Below, in pieces: positions 11,369-21,802 of a stretch of DNA of 64,000 bases; position 1 is the stretch's first letter, and each line of letters starts with the position of its first letter. Under the pieces are notes generated by a model that worked only from the letters and a program-made list of their open reading frames with translations, did no database searches and had not been told where the DNA came from. This stretch comes from Cinnamomum chago. Taxonomy: Eukaryota; Streptophyta; Magnoliopsida; Laurales; Lauraceae. The DNA lies in the NCBI GenBank assembly GCA_038049695.1, contig CP142452.1:70189501-70253500 (forward strand), written 5' to 3'. The translations under genes were made by a program, and so were the position numbers.

Positions 11369-11715
11369 TTTAGACGCAGGAGCAACGAAAGAGATATGAG
11401 AGATTAGGGCTCCAATCGTTGATATTGGTGAGGGTTATTACGGAAATTATAAAATTATTTTAAAGTCCTTAATTGTCTTACCGCTTAAGATGTTGGGGTC
11501 TTAATTGCAGAAGCTGGATTTCGAGCTCCTATAATTAAGATAAATCTCGTCTTAAATAACAAGTCGTCTTAGCGCTTAAGACATGTTGTTATTGCATACC
11601 AAACAATCTTATTTAGTTTTTTTGTCTTAGCGCTTAAGACAAAAGACATTAAGACCCAAACTTAAGCCGATCTAATTTTAAGATTTTAGGATGAGCAACA
11701 AGTGGATACATTTGA

Positions 11716-12026
11716 GGGCGTGTTTGGCAATTAACTAGTTAAAGCGAAGTAAAGTGAAACCAGACAATAAATGACAATGATTCACATTAAAAGTTCATAA
11801 TTTCAAAATTCCCTCCCAAATTTTTAAAAGAAAAGAAAAGAAAAAAAGCAACCTCTTTTCTACGCTAAAAGACAAATAAACTCCATTTTTCTAGACAAAA
11901 AGTAAAAAAAATTACATACCAAATAACTAAAAATAAAACACTATCATAACACCTTATATTTTATTCTCTCTTTATTTGAAGCTTCACTTCACCATACTTC
12001 AATTCACTATATATCCAAGCAGGCCC
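11716..12026. mobile_element. Tourist-like (PIF/Harbinger) MITE
   Basis: The ends are GGGCGTGTTTGG and, reversed, GGGCCTGCTTGG. The right flank is TTA (12027-12029) and the left flank TGA, one base from the expected TTA. Subterminal AAGTGAAG words mirror each other. The interior is AT-rich and noncoding. It resembles the intronic MITE at 28431. Confidence 0.62.
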
Positions 12027-12130
12027 TTAAAGATAGAGGTTTTTAGGGCCATGCCATGTGGACAATGCGAGCATGCTTAGTTTTGCCACGTGGCAATCAT
12101 GGAAAGTTAAGCTCATATATATTTATATAT

Positions 12131-12660
12131 ATGAGAAATGTTAATGTGCGTCCATCCCTCACAATGTGGTGAGGGACAATGATGTCTGGACAAGTAAAAA
12201 GGTAAACAATGATGTCAACACGAGTAAAAGGGAAAAAATTATGTATTTTAAATCATTTCTTCTCTCCTCTCTTGTTCTTCTTGGCTCTCCTCTCAATTTC
12301 CCTCTTTGCTAAGAAAACCCATATGTCCATAACAAATTCAAGCCGTCCATCTTCCCCACCCATGAACATTGGTATGAATCCATCCTTTCCTTCCATCTCG
12401 CCCCAATCTTAGACATCCGATAATACAATTTCAGTTTCCGACAACGACGACATCAATTGCCTATTTGAGCTCGACGATAATGGTTATGGCGACAGTGGAG
12501 TGAATCGGAATCGATTTCTCCCCACGACTTCTGCCCCTTTGCCCTTATTTTACTCTCTCTCTCTCTCGGGGTGTGGTCGTTGATGATCTACCTTTTGAAA
12601 ACACGTCATTGTCCCTCACTCTATGGTGAGGGATATATGCACATGAACATTCTCTTATAT
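12131..12660. mobile_element. MITE or Pack-type element with about 60-bp inverted ends
   Basis: The left end (ATGAGAAATGTTAATGTGCG, then CCCTCACAATGTGGTGAGGG) is mirrored by the right end, which reversed reads AAGAGAATGTTCATGTGCAT, then CCCTCACCATAGAGTGAGGG. Each end also holds its own small hairpin CCCTCAC...GTGAGGG. The middle (about 12320-12530) is GC-richer with codon-like structure, including LFELDDNGYGDSGVN on the plus strand, unlike the AT-rich surroundings. This could be a captured gene fragment. The superfamily is not settled. Confidence 0.6.
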
Positions 12661-13339
12661 ATATAATTGAGAAAAAATAAAATAAGGTATTACGTTTTGA
12701 CCTTATTTCAAAAAAGGACGCTAGGATCAAAACATTTCAATTTTGAGGGTCTAAGTTATAAAATAAAAAAAAAAAAAAACTAAGGACAACCGGCTAATTA
12801 AAATTACTTCCAACAACTTTTCTTCCCTTTTTTTGTTAAATGACAATAATACACTTTTTAGGAGTTTTAAAACAAAAGTAGTTAAGTAATTACAAATTGG
12901 TCCCTGCAGTTCATTCCCATTCTCATCTTTTTCCCCACTTTGCTTAAACCTCTCACATGCAATACTCTCATCTTTCTTTTTCATTTTTTGAACTCTTTCT
13001 TTTTCCCTCATGGATAGAAAGCCTTTCACCTACTTGTCCTCATCGCCACTCCACAAAGGAGACCGTGAGTCATCTGGTATATTGGAGTCTATAGCCAATT
13101 TCCAAGCACTATTAATAACCCTACTTGTTACCCTAACCTTCTTCATTGGTTCTTAAGTTGCAAATCCACTTACAGGGTTAAATCGGGGATCATAGTTTCA
13201 TGGTATATTTGAAAACAAAACGAGATGGCCTTTTGTTTAACCATGAACCATCTCATCCTACTCGGATTAGGGCTAATACCATTTCTCATATAATGCAATG
13301 AAATTTCTCTCGTTTGTATGTAGGTCTAAGGTCCTATGT
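12661..13339. other. No gene seen
   Basis: AT-rich sequence with poly-A and pyrimidine runs. No frame with recognisable protein content was found on either strand. Confidence 0.45.
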
Positions 13340-13545
13340 TGCCTCACCCACAGAAAAATGGCTCCCACCTCCTCATGGATGGTACAAGCTGAGTTTTGAT
13401 GTTGCTTTTAACCATGGTTCAAGCTTAGCAGTATTGTTGGAATTATTAGAGACCCTCTTGAGATTATGTTTACCACTTATGCTAGGAGAGTCATGGCTGC
13501 CCCTGCGTACCCTCTAGGGACTGAACTTTCAGTGCTAAAAAAAAA
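13340..13545 (+). pseudogene. LINE-derived RNase H domain remnant
   Basis: The plus strand encodes KWLPPPHGWYKLSFDVAFNH followed, after a one-base frame change near 13430, by IVGIIRDPLEIMFTTYARRV and then PLGTELSVL. This is the start of the plant LINE/RVT_3-type RNase H fold (WxPPPxGWxKLNxDGAxN ... GIIRD ... AEL). No reverse transcriptase lies nearby, so only a short decayed tail of a LINE or of a LINE-type RNase H gene is left. Confidence 0.6.
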
Positions 13546-13675
13546 TAGTTGGAAGTATACAATTAATCCCCTGCGTACAAATCCAAGGATGCATCATGCA
13601 TATGAGTTATACAGATTCCTTAAAACCAAATTTCTTATCTCTGAAATGCCTGATTATGAGAAATGAATCATTTAG

Positions 13676-14151
13676 GGTACGTTTGTGTAGCCCATTTTGG
13701 TGGAAAAGGATGTGGTTTTCTGCGGAAAACTTCTTTTTCTTGTGTTTGGTGAGGCAATTTTTCGCGGAACTGCTTTTTCGCCACGTCAGTTTTTTCCTTC
13801 CTAGGCATATAGAAATGGACTTCCTATGAGGGGTATGGGAAGTCTATTTTCATGGAAAACTGACCCCCCATTTCCTCACTCCCACCCCCACTCCACCCAG
13901 CAACCCTCTTTCTTCTCCCTCCCCTCCCAACCCCACTGACCCACCCCATGCACATATCGACCCACCCACCTAATAGTTTTCACTAAAGAAATATGCATCT
14001 GCATCGAATAACATTAGCACCAATTCATCGAGGAAATTTTTTTTGCACCAAGCATGAATTTCTAACTTTTCTAAGGTATTTAAAAACCATAGAATTTACT
14101 GATGTGGCGATTTCATCTTTCCATGGAAGTTGCCTCTACACAAACGTGCCC
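13676..14151. mobile_element. Tourist-like MITE with TTA duplication
   Basis: The ends GGGTACGTTTGTGTAG and, reversed, GGGCACGTTTGTGTAG are bounded by TTA on both sides (13673-13675 and 14152-14154). The interior is noncoding and includes a C-rich stretch near 13860-13960. The size (476 bp), ends and TTA target fit the PIF/Harbinger Tourist group. Confidence 0.72.
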
Positions 14152-14249
14152 TTAAACATTTGGTGATGAGGATTCCTTTGTTCCCCTAAAACTAGGCTAT
14201 CCTCAATGAGGAATTTTGAATGGAGAAATCATCACACTTTTAAGTGTTT

Positions 14250-14545
14250 TTGGCCTTTTAAAGAGAACAACTCAAATCATGCAAATGGGGTCACAATAAT
14301 AAAAAGTTTCACTTTTTAGTGTCTAAATTTTATTCACAGATATCTCAAAAATTATGATTAATCTATGGCTAAAATTTGAAACCCCCCGCCCCTCCCCAAT
14401 TGTTGTTGGCCATCTTATAAGTATGAAAGGTTCAGATCGTGCAAATAGGGCCCATAAGAATAAAAAATAATAATTTTTAGGGTCTAGGATTTTCCACGAC
14501 TATCTCAAAATTTATGATTAATCTATGGTTGGAATTTGAAAAAAA
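14250..14545. repeat. Diverged tandem pair of about 140 bp
   Basis: Two units share GCAAAT(G/A)GGG..., AATAAAAA, TTTTTAGxGTCTA, ATCTCAAAA and ATGATTAATCTATGG in the same order, at about 14278-14383 and 14438-14541. No coding content was seen. Confidence 0.6.
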
Positions 14546-14844
14546 AAAAAAACTTATAACGACGTATTCCTTTTGCAAGCATGGAAAAGAGTGTGCCAAA
14601 TTTCTTTTTTTTAGGTTAGGGGTGTTGCAGATACACAAAATCACTGTTTTTACACCATTTGAAGGATTTCATGTTTCATTTTTTTTCTTTTTCTTTTTTT
14701 TACCTCCGTCTGTGAACAAAATGTGGGTTTTCCCCAACGATGAGGATAATCGACTAGGATTCCACATATACATCGATATCCAAACATGTTGTAAGTTTAT
14801 TTAAGTTAATGAAGTGGATCCAACTTATTTCCCAACTTACCTAT

Positions 14845-17671
14845 TGTCACATCCCGGTCCCGAATCACCCTGGCGTAGGGTAATCCCCGATATGAGACAC
14901 ATGTACTCCCGTGATGTTATACCTGTTTCGAGCAAAATACAACACATGAATGAGAGAATAACAACTTTTCCACACTTGAGTCGAACTCACTAGAACATAA
15001 CAATATCATTTAATCATAGTGGAAGCTGAAGTTCATATATATGAAGTATCATTTCTCATTCAGTTCAATTAAACATTCAAGATTAAAATAAAAGAATTTC
15101 ACAAGTATATACATTGTTTTACAAAAAAGGGTGTATAAAAGAACATATACAACTACATCAAAAGTATAATAAAAAGAATAACTAAGGTCTACGTGTGACA
15201 CCTACACAAAAAGGGGTTAGCTACACTCTACTGAAACTCTCAAAAAGTATGTTCACGCGCTCCGAGGAAGGTATCTAAGCAAGCCCTTGTTCTGGCCACT
15301 CCTCTAGTCCTATAAGTACCTCCTGGGCAACCTCCTCTCCCTCCTGGGCCTCTTTAAGGTCGGGAGAAACACTTGCGACTGTGACACCAATAGTAGTATC
15401 TCAATACAATGATCTAGCAAGTATAGGCAATAATAATGAATTACATAATGTTACAAGTTGAAATTTAAAGACATTTAGATTAACAGATGTCAATGATAAA
15501 TAATGGCTAGGCAAATTGTGCTAACATTGAATAATTTATGCTTGAGAATCAAAGTAAAATGAAAACCTACTAATTGACTACTATCTTAAGCTCATCATCT
15601 CAAAAGAGAGCAAATCTAGTTAGGATGTCACAAGCGGCTCGGCCAAAGGCTAACTGGTTACCCGGTTCTAGAGTTCCGGTGCTCCAGATGACTTACTGCA
15701 GTAGTATCGAATAACTAAACCAAGTTCAACCCCATCGGGTTCACAGAGTCGAAGTTAAGTAGTGTCGACTCAATCGAATCAATAAAAATCGAATAATAAT
15801 CGGATTTGAGTAAGTTTGTATTTCACTTGTCCATAATAAGCTTGTATTTCACATGTTTATAATCAAATCAAATAACAATCACATATCACGAATACTCACT
15901 CAATCTGCATTTCCCGTGAATATTGAATCGGGTATACGATACTGAAGTTACAAATTGGAGGTAAACAATTGGACCTCAATAAATACTAATAATGCACTCA
16001 ATCTATTGATTAGGAATTGATATAAAAAATGAAACTGTACTCCGATATGAAATGCAATAATTTAAAAAATAAAGATATATTTTTACAAGCCAACGCTAAG
16101 TTGTTAAATTTTTTGTCTTCCACCGTCCAATACAAGGTATGTTGGGAAGGTCAACGTACTACTACCTTGTTAAGTGTCACTATCTATGAAAAATACGTTG
16201 AGTTTATAAACTAACCCTCATGGCATAATGTTGGACTAATGAATACCCATCAGACAAATCAATGAGGTTAATGGTTCCATTTTAAGGTCATACGGGTCTT
16301 GAGGATCCTAAATTCCTATGGAAACTAGGTGTGCACCATAATTACTTAGTAGAAGTGCTTAGGGTGGGTTATTATAGGTTACGGGTGGTAATTCACCCTA
16401 AGAGTGGGTCAAAAGAAGTCTGGCCTACAGTTTTCAAGTTCGCTCGGGCGTCCCCTATTCAACGCTTAAGCGATGGTTTCAGGAGGGTAATCGCTCAAGC
16501 GGACCCATGTTCACTTGAGCGGACCCCATCCAGAGAGTTGGTCGCTCGGGCGATCCTTTTGATAGCTCGAAAGAGTGTTCACTAGAGAGGTTCGCTCGAG
16601 TGAATGCTCCAGTTCGCTCGAGCGAACACTCTAGAACTCCTCAATTTGAAAATTCTCATGTTTTCTTCCTCCCTTCCAATTCCCAACTTCTTCAACCACA
16701 AAACATGCAACATGGAGACTACTTGCTCCCATTTAAATAATATATGACCTCACCATCTAATCTCATCCATTGAAATCATAAAACACATCAATCCATTCAT
16801 TTATTAAGAGATAGAATCATAAGTAAGAACTTCATTAGAATCAAATGGAAATCAATCATCATATAAATCCAAATTAAAGCTTATATTTGCCTCTACTAAG
16901 AGCTTTCCAAATCTTTCTCACACCTTAGCTCAAAGAACCCAAAAATCCTCAAAATTCCAAACCCTAGATACAATACACATGGAGAATGGAAATGAATATA
17001 CATGTATGATCAACTTTGAGTCTTTTGACTCTATTTCAACTTAAAAATATAACCTACAAGAGCTTGATAGTTACCTCTAGCAAGGATTTCGAATTTGGAG
17101 AAGGTAGGCAGTAGTGGAGACGGTTTCTTGCCAACAAAAAGAATAAGATGATGAAGATGAGTCCACTCTTTGCCTCCAAGAGCTCCTACACTCATTCTCA
17201 AATAGATGATAAAGAAGATGAATAAGGAGTGTGTATATATATATATAAGGGATTGAAAGGAAATGGAAAGAGAATGAAATAAAAGGATAGTTGTATATAT
17301 ATAAGGGATAAGAATGTCTCTTTTTGCAAGAAGGCCCACTGAATTAGTATATTTCTAATTTGAGTCACATGGGGTCCAATTATTCAACGGTTGGTCAAAT
17401 GAAGTACAGCCAATACAAAAATCAATGTGCTGGTCAAAATACACGCGTTGATGCTAAGATAACGTGCAAATGATGCAAAATGCAAAAATCAATAATTACG
17501 AAAAAGCCATTGACTTTACCCAACCGAGTCCATTCGGTTTTAGACTCAGCTAACTTAGTCTATAGAGGCTAATCAACACTAATTACCATAATTAACAACT
17601 AAACAAAAATAATTTAGCTAAATTCCACATAATTAGTACTAATTAGGGTTAAATTGGGTCGGGGTGTAGCA
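14845..17671 (-). mobile_element. Second solo LTR, chromovirus type
   Basis: A 2827-bp block starts TGTCACATCCCGGTCC and ends GGGTCGGGGTGTAGCA. It is flanked by a perfect 5-bp duplication CCTAT (14840-14844 and 17672-17676). No internal genes are present. Length, ends and the central palindrome cluster match the solo LTR at 8431-11238, and both sit in the same orientation. The palindromes are more degraded here, which suggests an older insertion or a different subfamily. Minus-strand reading gives TGCTACACCCCGACCC at the start and GGGATGTGACA at the end. Confidence 0.86.
16435..16625. repeat. Degraded CGCTCGAGCG palindrome cluster
   Basis: About eight variants of the unit occur: CGCTCGGGCG, CGCTTAAGCGA, CGCTCAAGCGGA, CACTTGAGCGGA, CGCTCGGGCGA, CGCTCGAGTGA and an intact TTCGCTCGAGCGAA near 16612. 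The position within the LTR is similar to that of the intact cluster at 9825. Confidence 0.8.
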
Positions 17672-20270
17672 CCTATTGATTCAAGATCAAAGTTTTATCT
17701 TAGGCCCTCAAAATTTCAATAGGGGGGAACATGGGGATTTCTACCTTTTGAAGACATAGGTTTTTGGCCAAGAAAATTGTTCGGCCGAGGAAGGATCTCC
17801 ACTTCACTCTCTGTAATTAGGTGCACGGGGATGCTCACAGGTGATATAGGATAGCCTCGAGTATTGAGATTTGACTGCAGGTTATGTCAGTTGTTTATGG
17901 ATCTCTACTTGTTTGTGGGTTTCTTTTGTTCTATTTTTATTTGCATTTTCAAGCTTTGAGCTGTCTTTCTTGTTTGTTGTTGCTTCGTTTTGCCATATCA
18001 TTTAGGGGTTTTTTTGCTGGCCCGACTTGTGGGCTCCTTTTTGCACACTAGTGCCCGTTTATGTGTTGGTCCTTGATTATATGTCATGATGTGCTGAAAT
18101 TGGATTGTGCCTACTGCCAAGACTATGTTGTCCAAAACTTGTTTGGCTACATTATATTTAATTGTTTGGCTCAAAATATTATGTGCATAACTTATTTGGT
18201 AACTCCATAACATGTTTGTTCCAATGAATAAAACAAAGCAAATCATTTTTTGCAACGTTTGTTGAACTTAAATTTATTATAGATATTTATAAATTCATAC
18301 TAAATATTAAAATAATTATCTACCCACGGGACCAACTTTCGAATTACAATATGGACCACTTTTAGGGATTAGAACATGGGCTAACTTTTAGGAATTAAAA
18401 TGCAGGCCCATAATTTGTAAATGTGAGCATGAAACCCACATTTAGGAATTATAATGTGGGCCCACCTATAGAAATTAAAACAGGGACTTAGAGTATGGGA
18501 CCCATATTCTTATAGAAATTAGAACGCGAGGCATACCTTTTGGAATTACAATGGAAACCCCCTATTGGATTTGCATCTCACGTGGAATTTTCTTGTGCAT
18601 GGGACTTACCTATATAAATCACAATGCGAGACCCACCTTGAGTTAGATCATGGCCCACCTTTATAAACACAAACACATACCTCCATTCTCAGTTAAAAAC
18701 ACAAAATAAAACCTACTTTTTAATATTTAGGCCAATTTATTATGAAATAATATGAAAACTTATAAATCAATAATTAAGCATAAAAACCAAGTAAAATCAA
18801 GAGAGAGATTGATAACGAGAACATAGTGGCCAGAAGCGACGAGCAATCGTGGTCGAAGCTTAGCTTTAGTTGATATGCTAGCAGTTAGCTTGGCTACATC
18901 GAAATGCTTACCGAGCACAGAGGAAAGGGCCTTCGCCACTTGAGCTGTATGCGGGGGAAGTCGCATGTGTGGTTCTTACAGGGGGAGAGCTTATAGGGCA
19001 CATCCCATTCCAACAACATATATTTGGGGCAAGCATTTATAGTGCATCAATAATCAAGCATATATGATTGAAAAAAAATAAAGTACATATAGACGAAATT
19101 GGCAGGGGATGAGAGGGGTAAAAAAGGAGTATACGCAGAGTTCTTCCATGGTTTCTAGCCAGCCATTGTTAATATATATATATATGTATATATTTGTTTC
19201 GTAAATCTTTATCAGTTATGCTACATTTCTACCAATTGTTTTGTGAAAAACAAATTTGGAATGGTGGATGCATTAGTCTAAACACGTTTCTATCTACTTT
19301 GTCTTGTGGGAACTAAAGAACATCTCAAGGGCACGGTGCCAAACAAGCCCTATCTTCCTCTCAACTATATTTCTTTAGGCCATAAATGAGGTGTAGCCTG
19401 CCTCTATCCATTTGTACTTTGTACATCTTCTTTTTGAAATACATACACTTATCTTTGTTATAAAAAAAAGAATTTTTTGTATATACCCCCTTGGGTTCTT
19501 GTAAATAAGCTCATGTGGTTTAGTATATATAAAACTAGGTTCTTACCTTTTCATTTCAATACATTTCATGCCCCCAAACTCAATATTACCAATTAGAATT
19601 GGTAACCATCATGAGATTTGTGTTGAAATTTTATAAAAAACAACAACTTTGCCCTTACATCCATTAAACAAAAATAAGTATATCATTGTTTATAAAAATG
19701 CCATTATTTTATCCGAAGTCCCAATGGTCTCCCTAAATAACTCTTTAATGCACATGAAGCCTAATCACATATTTTAAAACTTTCATCAATCTAACGGTGA
19801 ATCGTGCATGGATTGAATCAATTTTAACTGATTATAAGCACATGCATTGAATATCATTATAATTGATTTTGATTTAATGAAACAAGCCATGTATCGATAA
19901 AAATAGATTTACATATGGTTATCCTCTCCCACTAAATGTAATTATTAATGCTACAACATTTAGAGAAAAATAAGTCCAATATTTTAAATTTATGCAGATA
20001 AGGATAAAGAGACGAGCAAAATCATCATTTTACATTAAAAACTTTTTGTAGTTGAAAGGCTATTGATTTTAGGGACATGAAAGATATTAAAATGGAAAAA
20101 AAGGTTTGAACCTATTTACAAACATTAAAATCATAGGGGCCAATTATAAATCCTAAAAACTTTAGTGGGTACACACAAAAACCTAAAAAAAAGAAGGAAA
20201 TCCTTGACACCATCACGAGACGAGCCAAGCCCATAACCCAGTACCAGACTCAATAGTTCTGAACCGAACC
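17672..20270. other. Gene-free AT-rich region with degenerate short repeats
   Basis: No gene was found. At about 18320-18670 a loose 35-50-bp unit recurs roughly eight times, built on words such as GGAATTAxAATGxGGxCCCACCT. From 18720 to 20200 the sequence is AT-rich with short T-A runs (19170-19190) and no supported frame. Confidence 0.5.
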
Positions 20271-20289
20271 CTCTTCTACAATACACACA

Positions 20290-20430
20290 CGTGTGACGTG
20301 GCAGAAGATCCGGTCCTCTTGAAGTTTAAACACACCCAGTGCCACGTCAGCAATCCGTCCCTCCCCACCTCAACCAATGAAAACACGCCACGTCACTTGT
20401 AAAAACCCTCCCATGACCTTTATAAACATG
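20290..20430 (+). promoter_or_regulatory. H2A.X promoter with ACGTCA hexamers, CCAAT and TATA
   Basis: Three copies of the plant histone hexamer are present: TGACGTGG (about 20296), CCACGTCAG (about 20341) and CCACGTCAC (about 20389). A CCAAT box (AACCAATG, about 20374) and a TATA box (TTTATAAAC, about 20419-20427) precede a purine-rich leader and the ATG at 20543. ACGTCA hexamers bind bZIP factors and link histone genes to cell proliferation. CACGTG-type words near 20290 could also be bZIP/ABA targets. Confidence 0.65.
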
Positions 20431-20506
20431 ACCAGAGCGGGAGAGAAAGAGGAGAAAGAAAAAAGCGAAACAGCTCCCTCCGGCGAACTTTCTCTGCTAG
20501 GGTTAG

Positions 20507-21058
<552 letters not shown>

Positions 21059-21802
21059 ACTTGTGGATTTCTGGGTTTTGGGTTTTGGGTGGTAGGGTTT
21101 ATGGGGTTTGGGTTACTTGGGGTGGGTTTGTAAAATTGTTTTGGTTTTCTAAAACCCCAAATTTTGCTTTTTAATGTAATGCAATGAAAACGTCATATAA
21201 TATTTATAATGAAAGTTCTCTGCTTTCCTTAATTTTAATACTTGTATCTGTGTTTGATTCACATCATTTAGCAACATTTCGTTTGGCATTATGCTTTGAT
21301 AGTCGTGGAAATCGTATCTTTAGATAAACAAATTGTGAGTTTTTGCAATCTTTGACAGCATGCATGAAGCTGGCATTGTTTAGCCATCCCACCCAAACGT
21401 GGTCTACATTCTTGATTCAGTGTTGTGTAGTTTTGAACGGTATTTTTGTGGGTTTCCATGGTTTTATATGTACGTTGGAAATTGTTGGTGATGTTTGATT
21501 TTTCTCTTCATTCTATTTGTTTTCTTTTGCGGGCACGTTCTTTTGGTTTATTCGGATGGTGATGTGTCACCTCTCCCTTTCATCAGTACTTTTTTTATTT
21601 GTTTGTATCTTGTTATATGATCATTGCCCTTTCTTAACCGTCGTGTAAGTGCTTTTTATTGCTTGTGACGTCTCCTTTTTTTATGTGGCTGTGGTTTGAG
21701 GAGAGTGAAGTGGATATCATGTGAAAGTGGCTGTGGTTTGTTGTTTGCTTTGTGAGATAAATAGGTGAGTTTTATAAGCTTTTTGAGTGTCTTCAGAAAG
21801 GT
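21059..21802 (+). other. H2A.X 3' untranslated region and spacer
   Basis: A T- and G-rich 3' region follows the stop. AATGTAATGCAATGAAAA (from about 21174) and TAATATTTATAATGAAA (about 21200) look like plant poly(A) signals. No coding sequence is recognised before the next exon at 21803. A 5' exon coding the transit peptide of the following gene was searched for here and not found. Confidence 0.45.

Larger units (their letters stand above)
4506..11608 (-). mobile_element. PIF/Harbinger DNA transposon with a nested solo LTR
   Basis: Inverted ends GATTGTTTGGTAATGCATC (from 4506) and, reversed, GATTGTTTGGTATGCAATAAC (ending 11608) flank the element. They sit next to TAA (4503-4505) and TTA (11609-11611), the TWA target typical of this superfamily, though the two triplets differ. 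Inside, on the minus strand, lie a possible leader exon, a MYB/SANT-like ORF1 remnant and a DDE transposase remnant. Subtracting the nested LTR (8431-11238 plus its duplicated 5 bp) leaves about 4.3 kb, a normal size for a plant PIF element. CGCTAAGAC-like words just outside both ends leave the exact termini open. The transposase lacks its C-terminus, so the copy is not autonomous. Confidence 0.68.
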
